Source: Mycolicibacterium tokaiense (lineage in GTDB: Bacteria > Actinomycetota > Actinomycetes > Mycobacteriales > Mycobacteriaceae). Taken from it: DNA of 64,000 nucleotides. The notes under the pieces were generated by a model that searched no databases, was not told the origin of the DNA, and was given only the letters and a program-made list of their open reading frames with translations. Positions 43,409 through 51,753 of the stretch are shown here, one piece after another; the stretch's first letter is position 1; each line of letters begins with the position of its first letter. The DNA is taken from NCBI RefSeq assembly GCF_010725885.1, contig NZ_AP022600.1, forward strand, positions 1,178,001-1,242,000, read 5' to 3'. The position numbers were made by a program, and so were the translations under genes.

Positions 43409-43926
43409 CTTCGACGACGCACAAGACCGCGATTCTGGCGGGCGGCTGCTTCTGGGGCATGCAGGATCTGATCCGCAAGCAGCCCGGGGTGGTGTCGACC
43501 CGCGTCGGGTACACCGGCGGGAAGAACGACCACCCGACCTACCGCAACCATCCGGGGCATGCCGAGGCGATCGAGATCGTCTACGACCCGGCGCAAACCG
43601 ACTTCCGCGCGCTGCTGGAGTTCTTCTTCCAGATCCACGATCCGAGCACCAAGGACCGGCAGGGCAACGACGTGGGTTCGAGCTACCGGTCGGCGATCTT
43701 CTACCTCGACGACGAGCAGAAGCGCGTGGCCGAGGACACCATTGCCGATGTCGACGCCTCCGGCCTGTGGCCGGGCAAGGTGGTCACCGAGGTGACGCCG
43801 GCCGGTGACTTCTGGGAGGCCGAGCCGGAACATCAGGACTACCTGCTGCACTACCCCAACGGCTACACCTGCCATTTCCCGCGGGCCGGCTGGAAGCTGC
43901 CGAAGCGGGCTCCGCAGAACGCCTGA
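43405..43926 (+). CDS. msrA: Peptide methionine-S-sulfoxide reductase MsrA
   Basis: 173 residues. [20 protein letters not shown] holds the catalytic Cys (about residue 15) in the invariant GCFWG motif, and [20 protein letters not shown] plus [20 protein letters not shown] are conserved substrate-binding blocks. It reduces methionine-S-sulfoxide. It is coupled to msrB by a 4-bp overlap, and its stop codon abuts the stop of the convergent ROK gene with no intervening base. Confidence 0.96.
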   Translation: MTSTTHKTAILAGGCFWGMQDLIRKQPGVVSTRVGYTGGKNDHPTYRNHPGHAEAIEIVYDPAQTDFRALLEFFFQIHDPSTKDRQGNDVGSSYRSAIFYLDDEQKRVAEDTIADVDASGLWPGKVVTEVTPAGDFWEAEPEHQDYLLHYPNGYTCHFPRAGWKLPKRAPQNA

Positions 43927-45099
43927 TCAGCCGGAGTGGGTCCGCGCCCACTGCGCCAGAGCGGCCTCGGTGGTGATGTGATCGAGGCCGTTCAGGACGG
44001 CGCCCCGCAGCGGGCCCTCGTCGCCGTGGGCGCCGTCCAGCACGGGCGGCGCCGCCGGCTTCCGGAATGACATCAGACCGCCGCGGTAGGCCTGGTCGAA
44101 GGCCGTGGGCGCTGCGGCGCGCACTCCGACCGCCACCCCTCCGAGGGTCACCACGTCGGGGTCGTGCAGGTTGACCAACCCACCGATCCCGGCGCCGAGG
44201 GCGGTGGCCACTGTTGTGAATGCTGCCGCCGTGCGGGCGGTTGGGCCCTCTGCCAGGAGCCGGTGCGCGTAGGCGACGGGGTCCGCCGGCACCGGGTCAT
44301 CGAGATGGCGAGCCAGCGCACGCCCGTCGACGCTCAGGTCCCAGCAGGCGCGGGCGCCGCAGGGGCACACCAGGTCCGGGTCGCCGAACGGGATGTGGCC
44401 GTACTCTCCGGCCGCGCCGTGGGCACCGGCGACGGGCACACCGTCGACCACCAGTGTCCCGCCGAGGCCCACCGCCACCATCAGGTGCAGCGCGGTTCCT
44501 GCCTCGCGTGCGGCCCCGGTGCGCGCCTCGGCCAGACCGGCCAGGGTGGCGTCATTGCCGATCAACATGGGGACCGGCAGGCTGTCGGTGAGTACCGACA
44601 GCTCGACGTCGTTCCAGCCCCTGGTGGTGAACTGCACCAGCCGGGTGCCGCTGACGGTGCCGGCCACCGATACCGACACCGCGGCGATCCGTTGCGGAGC
44701 TTGCCGGTACGCCTGCCCCACCGCGTCGCGCAGCTCGGCCAACAGGTGCGACAGCCGCGTCCCGGAGTGCTCCCCCTCATCCGCCACCTCGTGGAGTCCG
44801 TCCAGCCCCGCCCGGGCCAGCCGCCACGTGGCGGCCCCCACCTCGACGGCCAGCACCAGCGGGCCGGCGGCGTGCGGCGTCAACACGGTGGTGGGGCGGC
44901 CGCGGCCCCGGGCGGGCGCAGGGATCTCGTCGAGCAGTGCAGCCCGGCGCAGGCGGGCCACCAGGTCGGTGGCTCCGCCACTGCCGATGCCCAGTCGCGA
45001 CGCCGCCGCCGCCCGGGTGATCCCGGGATCCGCGCGCACCAGGGCCAACAGCTGGGCACCACCGAACCACCGGAGTTGCTCGGCTGCGCGTGCGTCCAT
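43927..45099 (-). CDS. ROK family transcriptional regulator
   Basis: 390 residues. An N-terminal winged helix (DPGITRAAAASRLGIGSGGA, then TDLVARLRRAALLDEI) precedes the ROK sugar-kinase-like domain: VGLGGTLVVDGVPVAGAHGA, GEYGHIPFGDPDLVCPCGAR and ACWDLSVDGRAL, where the zinc-site cysteines C-x-C-x4-C are present. In most ROK proteins the last part reads GCLE; here it is ACWD. It probably represses itself and the divergent MFS transporter gene through the 29-bp operator between them. The inducer is probably a sugar or small metabolite. GAGGGGG precedes ATG 45099. Confidence 0.88.
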   Translation of the reverse strand: MDARAAEQLRWFGGAQLLALVRADPGITRAAAASRLGIGSGGATDLVARLRRAALLDEIPAPARGRGRPTTVLTPHAAGPLVLAVEVGAATWRLARAGLDGLHEVADEGEHSGTRLSHLLAELRDAVGQAYRQAPQRIAAVSVSVAGTVSGTRLVQFTTRGWNDVELSVLTDSLPVPMLIGNDATLAGLAEARTGAAREAGTALHLMVAVGLGGTLVVDGVPVAGAHGAAGEYGHIPFGDPDLVCPCGARACWDLSVDGRALARHLDDPVPADPVAYAHRLLAEGPTARTAAAFTTVATALGAGIGGLVNLHDPDVVTLGGVAVGVRAAAPTAFDQAYRGGLMSFRKPAAPPVLDGAHGDEGPLRGAVLNGLDHITTEAALAQWARTHSG

Positions 45100-45117
45100 C
45101 CCCGGCCCCCTCGCGGT

Positions 45118-45146
45118 TGAATAAACTCAGACGCTGAGTATATTCA
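45118..45146. promoter_or_regulatory. ROK-type operator between regulator and MFS genes
   Basis: Arms TGAATAAACTCAG (45118-45130) and CTGAGTATATTCA (45134-45146) match at 12 of 13 positions around ACG. The MFS -10 box TATATT (45139-45144) lies inside the right arm, 7 nt before GTG 45152, so binding would block transcription directly. Confidence 0.7.
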
Positions 45147-45151
45147 CATCG

Positions 45152-46330
45152 GTGACCGCTGTGGGAGGTTCCGCCGTTGCCGGCCTGCGCTCCCGGCTGC
45201 CCGCGCTGCTGGCCCTGGCATTGGCGTCCTGCCTCGCCGTCACCACCGAGGTGCTGCCCATCGGACTGTTGCCTGCCATCGGTGCCACCTTCGGTACCTC
45301 CGAGGCCACCACCGGACTGCTGGTGAGCCTGTACGCCGTCATGGTGGCCGCACTGTCGGTTCCACTGACCCTGCTCACCACCCGCCTCCCGCGCAAGCCG
45401 CTGCTGCTGGCGACGGTGTTCGGCTACCTGGCCAGCAACCTGGTGGTGGCACTGGCCCCCACCTTCGCCGTCCTGGCCGCGGGCCGCGTCATCGGCGGCA
45501 TCACCCACGCCCTGTTCTTCTCGCTGTGCATCGGCTACGTGCCCCGACTGGTGGTCCGCTCCCAGGTGGGCCGGGCGCTGTCCATCGCCACCGGCGGCGC
45601 ATCTGCGGGATTTGTTCTCGGCGTGCCGGTGTCGACATCGCTGGGTACCGCAGTCGGGTGGCGGCTGTCGTTCGGACTGCTGGCGGTGCTGGCCGGTGTG
45701 ACCCTGCTGCTGCTGATCCGACTGCTGCCCGCCGTGGACTCCGGCGCCGACGAGCACGCGGGCCGGCAAGCCGGCCGGCGGCGAGACCTGGGCGCGGTGG
45801 CGGCCGCCAACACGGTGACCTATCTCGGGCAGTTCACGGTGTATACCTACATCAGCGTGCTGCTCCTGGGCGCCGGTGCGTCGCCCGCGCTGGTGGGGCC
45901 GATCCTGCTGATCTGCGGTGCGTGCGGGCTGATCGGGTTGTGGCTCACCGGCCGCGGGCTGGATCACGCACCGCGCCGGAGCACCGCGGCAACACTGGCC
46001 GTGGTGGTCCTGGCGGTCGCCGCGTTCGGGCTGGGTTACCCGGCCCTGATCGCTATGGTGGTGGCCGCTGCGGTGTGGAACGGTGCATTCGGCGGCGTTC
46101 CGCTGATCTACCAGGCCTGCGCGGTGCGCACCCACGCGGTAGCGCCGGAAATGGCTGGCGCATGGGTGAATTCGACGGCCAACATTGGGATCGCCGGGGG
46201 TTCCGCACTGGGCGCGGCGGTACTGCCGACACTGGGCCCGTCCTGGCTGCCGTGGGTGGCGGTGACTCTGATAGCCATGTCTCTGGTGCTGAGCATGGTC
46301 GCCCGGCGCGCCTTCCCGCCCCGCCCCTGA
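45152..46330 (+). CDS. MFS transporter (sugar efflux/AraJ-like)
   Basis: 392 residues with twelve predicted membrane segments and the MFS motifs of the AraJ/SetA-like DHA1 group (VTTEVLPIGLLPAIGATFGT near the start, LLTTRLPRKPLLLATVFGYL, GRVIGGITHALFFSLCIGYV). GTG 45152 is leaderless: TATATT is 7 nt upstream inside the ROK operator. Such proteins export arabinose, drugs or small polyols. Divergence from a ROK regulator suggests a sugar-like substrate. Confidence 0.88.
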   Translation: MTAVGGSAVAGLRSRLPALLALALASCLAVTTEVLPIGLLPAIGATFGTSEATTGLLVSLYAVMVAALSVPLTLLTTRLPRKPLLLATVFGYLASNLVVALAPTFAVLAAGRVIGGITHALFFSLCIGYVPRLVVRSQVGRALSIATGGASAGFVLGVPVSTSLGTAVGWRLSFGLLAVLAGVTLLLLIRLLPAVDSGADEHAGRQAGRRRDLGAVAAANTVTYLGQFTVYTYISVLLLGAGASPALVGPILLICGACGLIGLWLTGRGLDHAPRRSTAATLAVVVLAVAAFGLGYPALIAMVVAAAVWNGAFGGVPLIYQACAVRTHAVAPEMAGAWVNSTANIGIAGGSALGAAVLPTLGPSWLPWVAVTLIAMSLVLSMVARRAFPPRP

Positions 46331-46333
46331 GGC

Positions 46334-47656
46334 TCAGCGCCGACGCAGAGTCACTCGGCCACCCTTCTTCGGGGTGAACGCCACCCCGCGGGAGTGCCAC
46401 TTCTCTCCGGGTTGACTGGTGGTCTCGATAGCGAAGTCGCGCAACACCGTTCGCAGCACCACGTCCATTTCCATGGTGGCGAAGGCCGCCCCCACACAGC
46501 GGCGCGTGCCACCACCGAAGGGCACCCAGGCGAACGTGTTCGGACGCTTACCCAGGAAACGATCCGGGTCGAAGCGTTCCGGATCGGGGAACTCAGCGGC
46601 GTCGCCGTGTACCTGTCCGATCGCCACGGACACCGAATATCCCTGCGGGACCCGGAAATCGCCCAACCGGAAATCAGACGCCAGCACATGCCGGCCGGCG
46701 AAGTCGATGACGGTCCGGTTGCGCTGCACTTCCAGGATGACGGCCTGGCGATACTCGTCACCGCCGGCCTGGGCCTCGTCGACCAGCCGGCGCAGCACCG
46801 CCGGATGCCGGGAGACCCGCTCGAATGCCCAGGCCAACGTCGACGCCGTGGTCTCGTGGCCGGCCGCGAGCAGAGTCAGCAACTCATCGCCGATCTCGCT
46901 GCGCGACATCGGCGTTCCGTCTTCATAGGTACTGCGCAACAGCAGCGCCAGGACGTCGGTGCGTTGGTCGAGGGCGGGATCGCGCCGAGCCCGGTCGATC
47001 AGTTGATCCACCACTGCGTTGTACTCCCGCCGGTAGGCCGCGAGCCGGCCCCAGGGCGTCCACCTACCGAGGTCGCGCGTGGGCGTGGGCAGCACGGCCA
47101 GCCGGGAGCCGAGAGTGACCCAGGGCGGGATGATGCGTTGCAGCGTCTCGAGATTGGCGCCCTCGGCGCCGAAGATGGCGCGCAGGATGATGTTCAAGGT
47201 GATGCGCATCATCGGCTCGAGCGTGGCGAATTCGCGGCCGTCGGGCCAGGTGGCCGCCTCGCGGACAGTCTCCTCTTCGACGATGCGCTCGTAGTTCTTC
47301 ATGGCCTTGCCATGGAAAGGCGGCGTGAGCAACTTGCGGCGCCGGCGGTGTTCGGCACCTTCGAGGGCGAACACCGATCCGGGGCCGAAGATGCGGCTCA
47401 GGTTGGGCTGGATGTTGCCCAGGTCCTCGGTGCTGGCCGTGAAGACCTGCTTGGCCAGGGCCGGGTCGGTGACCACCACCATGTTCCCGAAGACGGGGAT
47501 GCGGATGGTGAACACGTGACCGTGCCGGTTGGCGAGCAGAGCGATGGTCTGTCTGCGGAACAGGGCGTAGCCGATGCCCTGCAGCGCCCTCGGGGCCCGG
47601 GCCACCGGCGGGACGGGCAGTGCGGCCGCGTCGATGTGATCGGTGTGCACCGTCAT
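46334..47656 (-). CDS. cyp138: Cytochrome P450, CYP138 family
   Basis: 440 residues. The I-helix AAGHETTASTLAWAF carries the acid-alcohol pair, 'ILEVQRNRTVIDF' contains ExxR, and FGGGTRRCVGAAFATMEMDV is the heme-binding loop with the proximal Cys. Long stretches such as EDLGNIQPNLSRIFGPGSVF and PPWVTLGSRLAVLPTP agree with M. tuberculosis CYP138 (Rv0136) as I remember it. It is a monooxygenase needing ferredoxin and reductase, with unknown substrate. GGGGAG precedes ATG 47656. Upstream lie two GGTAC-N6-GTACC operators shared with the divergent TetR gene, which matches the Rv0135c-cyp138 arrangement. Confidence 0.94.
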   Translation of the reverse strand: MTVHTDHIDAAALPVPPVARAPRALQGIGYALFRRQTIALLANRHGHVFTIRIPVFGNMVVVTDPALAKQVFTASTEDLGNIQPNLSRIFGPGSVFALEGAEHRRRRKLLTPPFHGKAMKNYERIVEEETVREAATWPDGREFATLEPMMRITLNIILRAIFGAEGANLETLQRIIPPWVTLGSRLAVLPTPTRDLGRWTPWGRLAAYRREYNAVVDQLIDRARRDPALDQRTDVLALLLRSTYEDGTPMSRSEIGDELLTLLAAGHETTASTLAWAFERVSRHPAVLRRLVDEAQAGGDEYRQAVILEVQRNRTVIDFAGRHVLASDFRLGDFRVPQGYSVSVAIGQVHGDAAEFPDPERFDPDRFLGKRPNTFAWVPFGGGTRRCVGAAFATMEMDVVLRTVLRDFAIETTSQPGEKWHSRGVAFTPKKGGRVTLRRR

Positions 47657-47683
47657 GGAGATCCACTCCCCTTCGCTGGTCGC

Positions 47684-47731
47684 GGTACCGCTCCGTACCA
47701 CTTCATGATACCGACGGTACTGGGTGGTACC
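47684..47731. promoter_or_regulatory. Tandem GGTAC-N6-GTACC operators (cyp138/TetR)
   Basis: Perfect palindromes GGTAC-N6-GTACC occur at 47684-47699 and 47716-47731, 32 bp apart (about three helical turns), with a related GATACCGACGGTAC across the middle. They occupy the divergent promoter between cyp138 and the TetR gene. Confidence 0.7.
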
Positions 47732-47785
47732 AGGATTCGCAACAACCTCGATCCGTTCGCGACCGGAATGCGGGAGGATGGTGCG

Positions 47786-48400
47786 GTGGCCGCCGACGAC
47801 CCGTTGCACACCTCCGCCGACGGCGGCGACCCGTTCCGGTCCCGTCTGCTCGACGGGCTGGCCGCCTCCATCGAGGAGAAGGGCTACCGGGAGACCACGG
47901 TGGCCGACATCGTGCGGCATGCCCGCACCTCCAAGCGCACCTTCTACGACCAGTTCGGCAACAAGGACGACTGCCTGCTCGAGCTGCTCGAGATCGAGAA
48001 CGCCAGGATGATCAGCGACATCCTGTCCACTGTCGACCCGGAGGGGCACTGGCACGCCCAGGTGGAGCAGGCCGTCGGCTCCTACGTCGCCACCATCGAG
48101 TCGCGGCCGGCGATCTGGCTGGCGTGGATCCGCGAGTTCCCGGCCCTCGGCGACCGCGCCCGCCCCGTACAGCGTCGCACCATGGAACGACTCACCGGCA
48201 TGTTGATGGACCTGACCAACACCCCCGGTTTCGTGCGCGCCAACTTCGAGCCGGTGACCCGACGGCTGGCCCTGGTGCTCTTCGGCGGCCTGCGCGAGCT
48301 GACCGCCGACACGATGGAACGCGGTGAGGAGATCCGGTCCATCACCGAGACCGCCGTGACCGCGGCCGCGGCATTGGTCAGCCGCGCGCATACCCGCTAG
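47786..48400 (+). CDS. TetR family regulator of cyp138 (Rv0135c-like)
   Basis: About 204 residues with the TetR HTH (IEEKGYRETTVADIVRHART, then SKRTFYDQFGNKDDCLLELL). GTG 47786 was chosen because GGGAGG lies 8 bp upstream; ATG 47768 would put that sequence inside the gene. It is divergent from cyp138 with twin palindromic operators between, so it very likely represses both. The final codon overlaps the convergent C39-like gene by 4 bp. Confidence 0.87.
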   Translation: MAADDPLHTSADGGDPFRSRLLDGLAASIEEKGYRETTVADIVRHARTSKRTFYDQFGNKDDCLLELLEIENARMISDILSTVDPEGHWHAQVEQAVGSYVATIESRPAIWLAWIREFPALGDRARPVQRRTMERLTGMLMDLTNTPGFVRANFEPVTRRLALVLFGGLRELTADTMERGEEIRSITETAVTAAAALVSRAHTR

Positions 48401-48879
48401 AGCTGCGGCACCACATAGCCGAAAACCTGCGGGAAACCCAGCCCCCCACGCAATTCCCCGGCGCCGGCCAGCAACACGTCGCCGTGCCCGGGGTCGTAGA
48501 TCCGGTAGCGACCAGCCTCGGACCCGATCAGCAGCACCCAATGCCGCGGGATCACCTTGCCCAGCAACATCGGCACCGGCCAGCCCTGCGCCACGGCCGC
48601 GGGCACCGCATCGAAGCGCGACGTCCACCGGTAGCGCACCGCGCCGCTGTGCCGGTTGAGCGCGGTGACCATGCCCAGCGGGGTGGTGCCCAGGGCGCGC
48701 GGCCACACCGCGTTGAGCTGGCGGTGCAGGCTCTGTTGCTCGGCCTCGAACCACCCCGCCTGTTCCAGCCGCGCGGCATACCCCTCGTCCAGCATGGCCG
48801 CCGCGACGATAGCCGTGCTGGGTCCGCACGTCACGCCGTCGCGCTGCCGGAGCTTCAGTTTGGTGAAATCGAGCGCCAT
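48397..48879 (-). CDS. C39-like / papain-fold protein
   Basis: 160 residues from ATG 48879. RQRDGVTCGPSTAIVAAAML has a Cys (about residue 18) at the helix start, GKVIPRHWVLLIGS a His (about 113) and RYRIYDPGHGDVL an Asp (about 129), a Cys-His-Asp order that fits the C39/papain-like fold. There is no signal peptide or membrane segment, so it appears cytosolic. It might be a peptidase, an amidase or an inactive relative. It converges with the TetR gene. I do not recognise a characterised homologue. Confidence 0.7.
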   Translation of the reverse strand: MALDFTKLKLRQRDGVTCGPSTAIVAAAMLDEGYAARLEQAGWFEAEQQSLHRQLNAVWPRALGTTPLGMVTALNRHSGAVRYRWTSRFDAVPAAVAQGWPVPMLLGKVIPRHWVLLIGSEAGRYRIYDPGHGDVLLAGAGELRGGLGFPQVFGYVVPQL

Positions 48880-48917
48880 CACCTGCCAGGTTAAGCCTGC
48901 GCGCCATGATGGTGGGC

Positions 48918-49727
48918 ATGCTCGACGAGCTGTACCGGGCTCGACCCGAGGAGTTCACCGCACTGCGCGCCAGCTTGGCCGCCGAGGCGAACAAGCGCGG
49001 CGACACCGCCGCGGCCGCGGCACTGAAGGCCGCCCGCAAGCCCACCACCGCAGCCTGGGTGATCAACACCCTGGTACACCAGGATCCCGGGGTGCGGGAG
49101 CGGTTGCGCGAGCTGACCGGGGCGCTGCGCGACGCCCACGCCGCGATGGACGGCGAGCAGATCCGCGCGCTGTCTGCCCGGCAGCGCGCCCTGGTCGGCG
49201 AGCTGACCACCCAGGCCCTGCGCGCGGCGCAGGTGAGCCGGCCGTCGGCAGCGCTGCGTGACGACGTGACCTCGACGCTGCAGGCCGCGATCGCCGACCC
49301 TGAGGTGGCCGACCGCCTGGGCACCCTGGTCAAGGCCGAGCAGTGGTCGGGTTTCGGCGTCGGGATGTCCACTGCCAAGGCACCGGCTGCCAAGAAGCCA
49401 CCGCGGAATGCACCGGCGCGGGCGAAAACCGCCCCGCCGAGGACGGCGGATCCGACCGACCACCGCCGCCGCGAGCGGGAACAGACCCGGGCACAGATGA
49501 CCGAGGCCCGCCAGACCAAGAGGGACGCCGACGAGCAGCTGCGCCGCCGCCACACCGACCTGGCCGCGGCGCGCACCGCGCACGACGAGGCACAGCGCAG
49601 GCTGCGGGCGGCCGAGAAGACGCTCCAGGACGCCGAACGCGCCTACGCCGACGCCGAGGCGGCCGGGCTGACCGCCGCAGCACGGATCGTGGAGCTACGC
49701 GAACGGCTCGAGCAGCTCAGACGCTGA
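48918..49727 (+). CDS. Conserved actinobacterial coiled-coil protein, function unknown
   Basis: About 269 residues (ATG 48918; 48906 is also possible). The N-terminal block MLDELYRARPEEFTALRASL followed by KAARKPTTAAWVINTLVHQD is conserved in many actinobacterial hypothetical proteins. A basic, Ala/Pro-rich linker (about 155-190) leads to a long Arg/Glu/Ala-rich helix (from about 190 to the end) that should form a coiled coil. There is no signal peptide. It may bind nucleic acid or act as a structural partner, but no function is established. Confidence 0.72.
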   Translation: MLDELYRARPEEFTALRASLAAEANKRGDTAAAAALKAARKPTTAAWVINTLVHQDPGVRERLRELTGALRDAHAAMDGEQIRALSARQRALVGELTTQALRAAQVSRPSAALRDDVTSTLQAAIADPEVADRLGTLVKAEQWSGFGVGMSTAKAPAAKKPPRNAPARAKTAPPRTADPTDHRRREREQTRAQMTEARQTKRDADEQLRRRHTDLAAARTAHDEAQRRLRAAEKTLQDAERAYADAEAAGLTAAARIVELRERLEQLRR

Positions 49728-49784
49728 TCCCGTCTCCGGCGGATCATCTCTCCGGCGGGCCCGCAGTTTGCCGCCGGCCCTCCC

Positions 49785-50285
49785 TCACCCTCGTCCCTCC
49801 CCCTCGCTTCGCTGGGGGGACCCCCAGGGATCGTCGACCGGCGGGAAGCCGCCCGTCGCCACGGGGCCCCACCGTGTCGGAGTCACCCGGATCAGGCACT
49901 TGCCCTGGTCGCGCATGGCCTGGCGGTATTCATCCCAATCGGGGTGCTCGCCGGCGATGGCGCGGTAGTAGTCCACCAGCGCCTCCACCGCCTCCGGCAG
50001 GTCGATCACCTCGGCATCGCCGTCCACCTGCACATACGGGCCGTTGAAGTCGTCGGAGAGCACCACCACGCTGGCGGTGCCGCTGCGGCGGACGTTGGCG
50101 GCCTTGGCCCGCTGCGGGTAGGTCGAGATCACCAGCTTCCCGTCGTACACCCCGCCGGTCACCGGCGAGCTCTGCGGGCGTCCGTCGGCGCGGAAGGTGG
50201 TCAGGACCATGCGGTGCCGCGGAGTGACGAACTCCAGCAGCTGCGCGAGGTCCACCTGGTCAGCGGTGGCATAGTTTCGGGGCAC
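49785..50285 (-). CDS. Pyridoxamine 5'-phosphate oxidase-fold F420/FMN-binding protein
   Basis: 166 residues. LEFVTPRHRMVLTTFRADGR then PQSSPVTGGVYDGKLVISTY is the split-barrel start of the TIGR03618 F420-dependent group (Rv1155-like), which reduces or binds F420/FMN. The last 16 or so residues (DPWGSPQRSEGEGRG) are read from a repeat-like hairpin element, so the ancestral protein probably ended earlier. It follows the MFS exporter gene by 10 nt on the same strand and may be co-transcribed. GTG 50285 is the start. Confidence 0.83.
   Translation of the reverse strand: MPRNYATADQVDLAQLLEFVTPRHRMVLTTFRADGRPQSSPVTGGVYDGKLVISTYPQRAKAANVRRSGTASVVVLSDDFNGPYVQVDGDAEVIDLPEAVEALVDYYRAIAGEHPDWDEYRQAMRDQGKCLIRVTPTRWGPVATGGFPPVDDPWGSPQRSEGEGRG
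49798..49825. repeat. GC-rich inverted repeat of the CCCCCTCGCTTCGCTGGGGGG type
   Basis: TCCCCC (49798-49803) faces GGGGGGA (49814-49820) around TCGCTTCGCT, then CCCCC follows. Hairpins of this form recur in actinobacterial intergenic DNA. Here it overlaps the 3' end of the flavin/F420 protein gene and encodes part of its tail. Confidence 0.5.
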
Positions 50286-50295
50286 TCTGTCGAGG

Positions 50296-51702
50296 TTAAC
50301 TGCGTGTGATCCGGGTCCCGCTGATCTCGGCGCCGGCAGCCCGCGGCAACCGGACGGTCTCGATCAGGGTGATCGCCAGCAACCCGGCCAACACCACATA
50401 CGTCCAGCGGTAGGCCATGCCCAGATCACCATCGAACAGCGGGGACAGCTGGCCCAGCAGCAGCGCCGCCACGGCGATACCCACGCCCGCGGCCAGCTCC
50501 TGCACCGATGCGTTCAGGGTGTTGCCGTGGGTGAGGTCATCGCCCTCGACGTCGGCGAAGGCCAGCGTGTTGTAGGCGGTGAAGCCGACCGACCGCAGCG
50601 CCCCGCTGACGTAGAGGATCAGCACGATCAGCCAGATCGGCATGGCCGGCCCCAGCAGCGCGAGCAGTCCGAACCAGCCGACCGACAGCACACCGTTGAC
50701 CAGCAGCACCCGCTTGATACCGAATCGGCGCATCAGCGGTGTGGTGATGGGCTTGATGGTCAGGTTGCCGACGAACAGCGCCGCCACCATCAACCCCGCC
50801 GTGAACGGCGACCAGCCGAACACCAGCTGGAACTGCAGCGGCAACAGGAAAGGCACCGACGTGATCACCATCCGGTACAACGCGCCGGCGGTGACGGTGA
50901 TGCGCAGCGACCGGAACCTCAGCACCCCGAACCGGATCAACGGGTCTGCAGCCCGGCGCAGATGCCACACCGCCACCGCCAGCAGGACGACGGCGGCAGC
51001 ACCCCCGCAGGCCACCAGCAGCCAGTTGGTCCCTGACACCCGGATGCTCTCCAGCGCGATCAACCCCGCCGCGATACCGGCACCCAGGGTCAGCAGGCCT
51101 CGCCAGTCCAGCGGCCGCGTCATCTCGGCGGGCCCACCGCGGATCAGCTTGCGCGCCAGCAGAAATCCCACGACGCCGATGGGGATGTTGACCACGAAAA
51201 TCCACCGCCACGACCCCACCGTCGCGATGGCGCCACCCAGCGCCGGGGCGACCACGGGAGCAGCCAGCGCCGGCCAGGTGAGCAGCGCGATGGCCCGCAC
51301 CCGGTCCAGCTTGTCGCTGTAGCGCAACACCGCGAGCCGTCCGACGGGCACCATCATCGCGCCGCCCATGCCCTGCAGTATCCGCATCCCGACCAACATC
51401 GGCAGCGAGACGCTGAGCGCGCAGCCGATCGACGCCAGGGTGAACACCACGATGGCGCCGAGGAATACCCGCCGGATGCCGAATCTGTCGGTCATCCAGC
51501 CGGTGGCGGGAATCAGGACCGCCACCGTCACGAGATACGCCGAGATCGCGACGTTGACGTCCACCGGCTCGACACCGAGCGACTCGGCGATCAGCGGGAT
51601 GGCCGGGGTGATGATGGTGGCGTCGAGGATCTCCATGAAGAACGCTGCAGCCACCAGCAGTGCCATCCCGAGCGGGAACGTTGCACGTTCGGTGGACGAC
51701 AC
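50296..51702 (-). CDS. MFS drug/efflux transporter (DHA2, EmrB/QacA-like)
   Basis: 468 residues. The 14-helix DHA2 pattern is visible: FFMEILDATIITPAIPLIAE (motif C region of helix 1 with the Asp), GWMTDRFGIRRVFLGAIVVF (motif A), LVGMRILQGMGGAMMVPVGR (motif B) and PVVAPALGGAIATVGSWRWI. It should export drugs or metabolites with proton import. GTG 51702 (VSSTERATFPLGMAL) has GAGAA upstream. It is divergent from a TetR gene that probably controls it, and 10 nt before the flavin/F420 gene. Confidence 0.9.
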   Translation of the reverse strand: MSSTERATFPLGMALLVAAAFFMEILDATIITPAIPLIAESLGVEPVDVNVAISAYLVTVAVLIPATGWMTDRFGIRRVFLGAIVVFTLASIGCALSVSLPMLVGMRILQGMGGAMMVPVGRLAVLRYSDKLDRVRAIALLTWPALAAPVVAPALGGAIATVGSWRWIFVVNIPIGVVGFLLARKLIRGGPAEMTRPLDWRGLLTLGAGIAAGLIALESIRVSGTNWLLVACGGAAAVVLLAVAVWHLRRAADPLIRFGVLRFRSLRITVTAGALYRMVITSVPFLLPLQFQLVFGWSPFTAGLMVAALFVGNLTIKPITTPLMRRFGIKRVLLVNGVLSVGWFGLLALLGPAMPIWLIVLILYVSGALRSVGFTAYNTLAFADVEGDDLTHGNTLNASVQELAAGVGIAVAALLLGQLSPLFDGDLGMAYRWTYVVLAGLLAITLIETVRLPRAAGAEISGTRITRS

Positions 51703-51740
51703 CGGGCGATTCTCCCAGAAGCGACGTTGCCCTCCACCGG

Positions 51741-51746
51741 TAGGGT
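51741..51746 (+). promoter_or_regulatory. -10 box of leaderless TetR gene
   Basis: TAGGGT is 7 nt before ATG 51754. Confidence 0.45.
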
Positions 51747-51753
51747 TTGGCCG

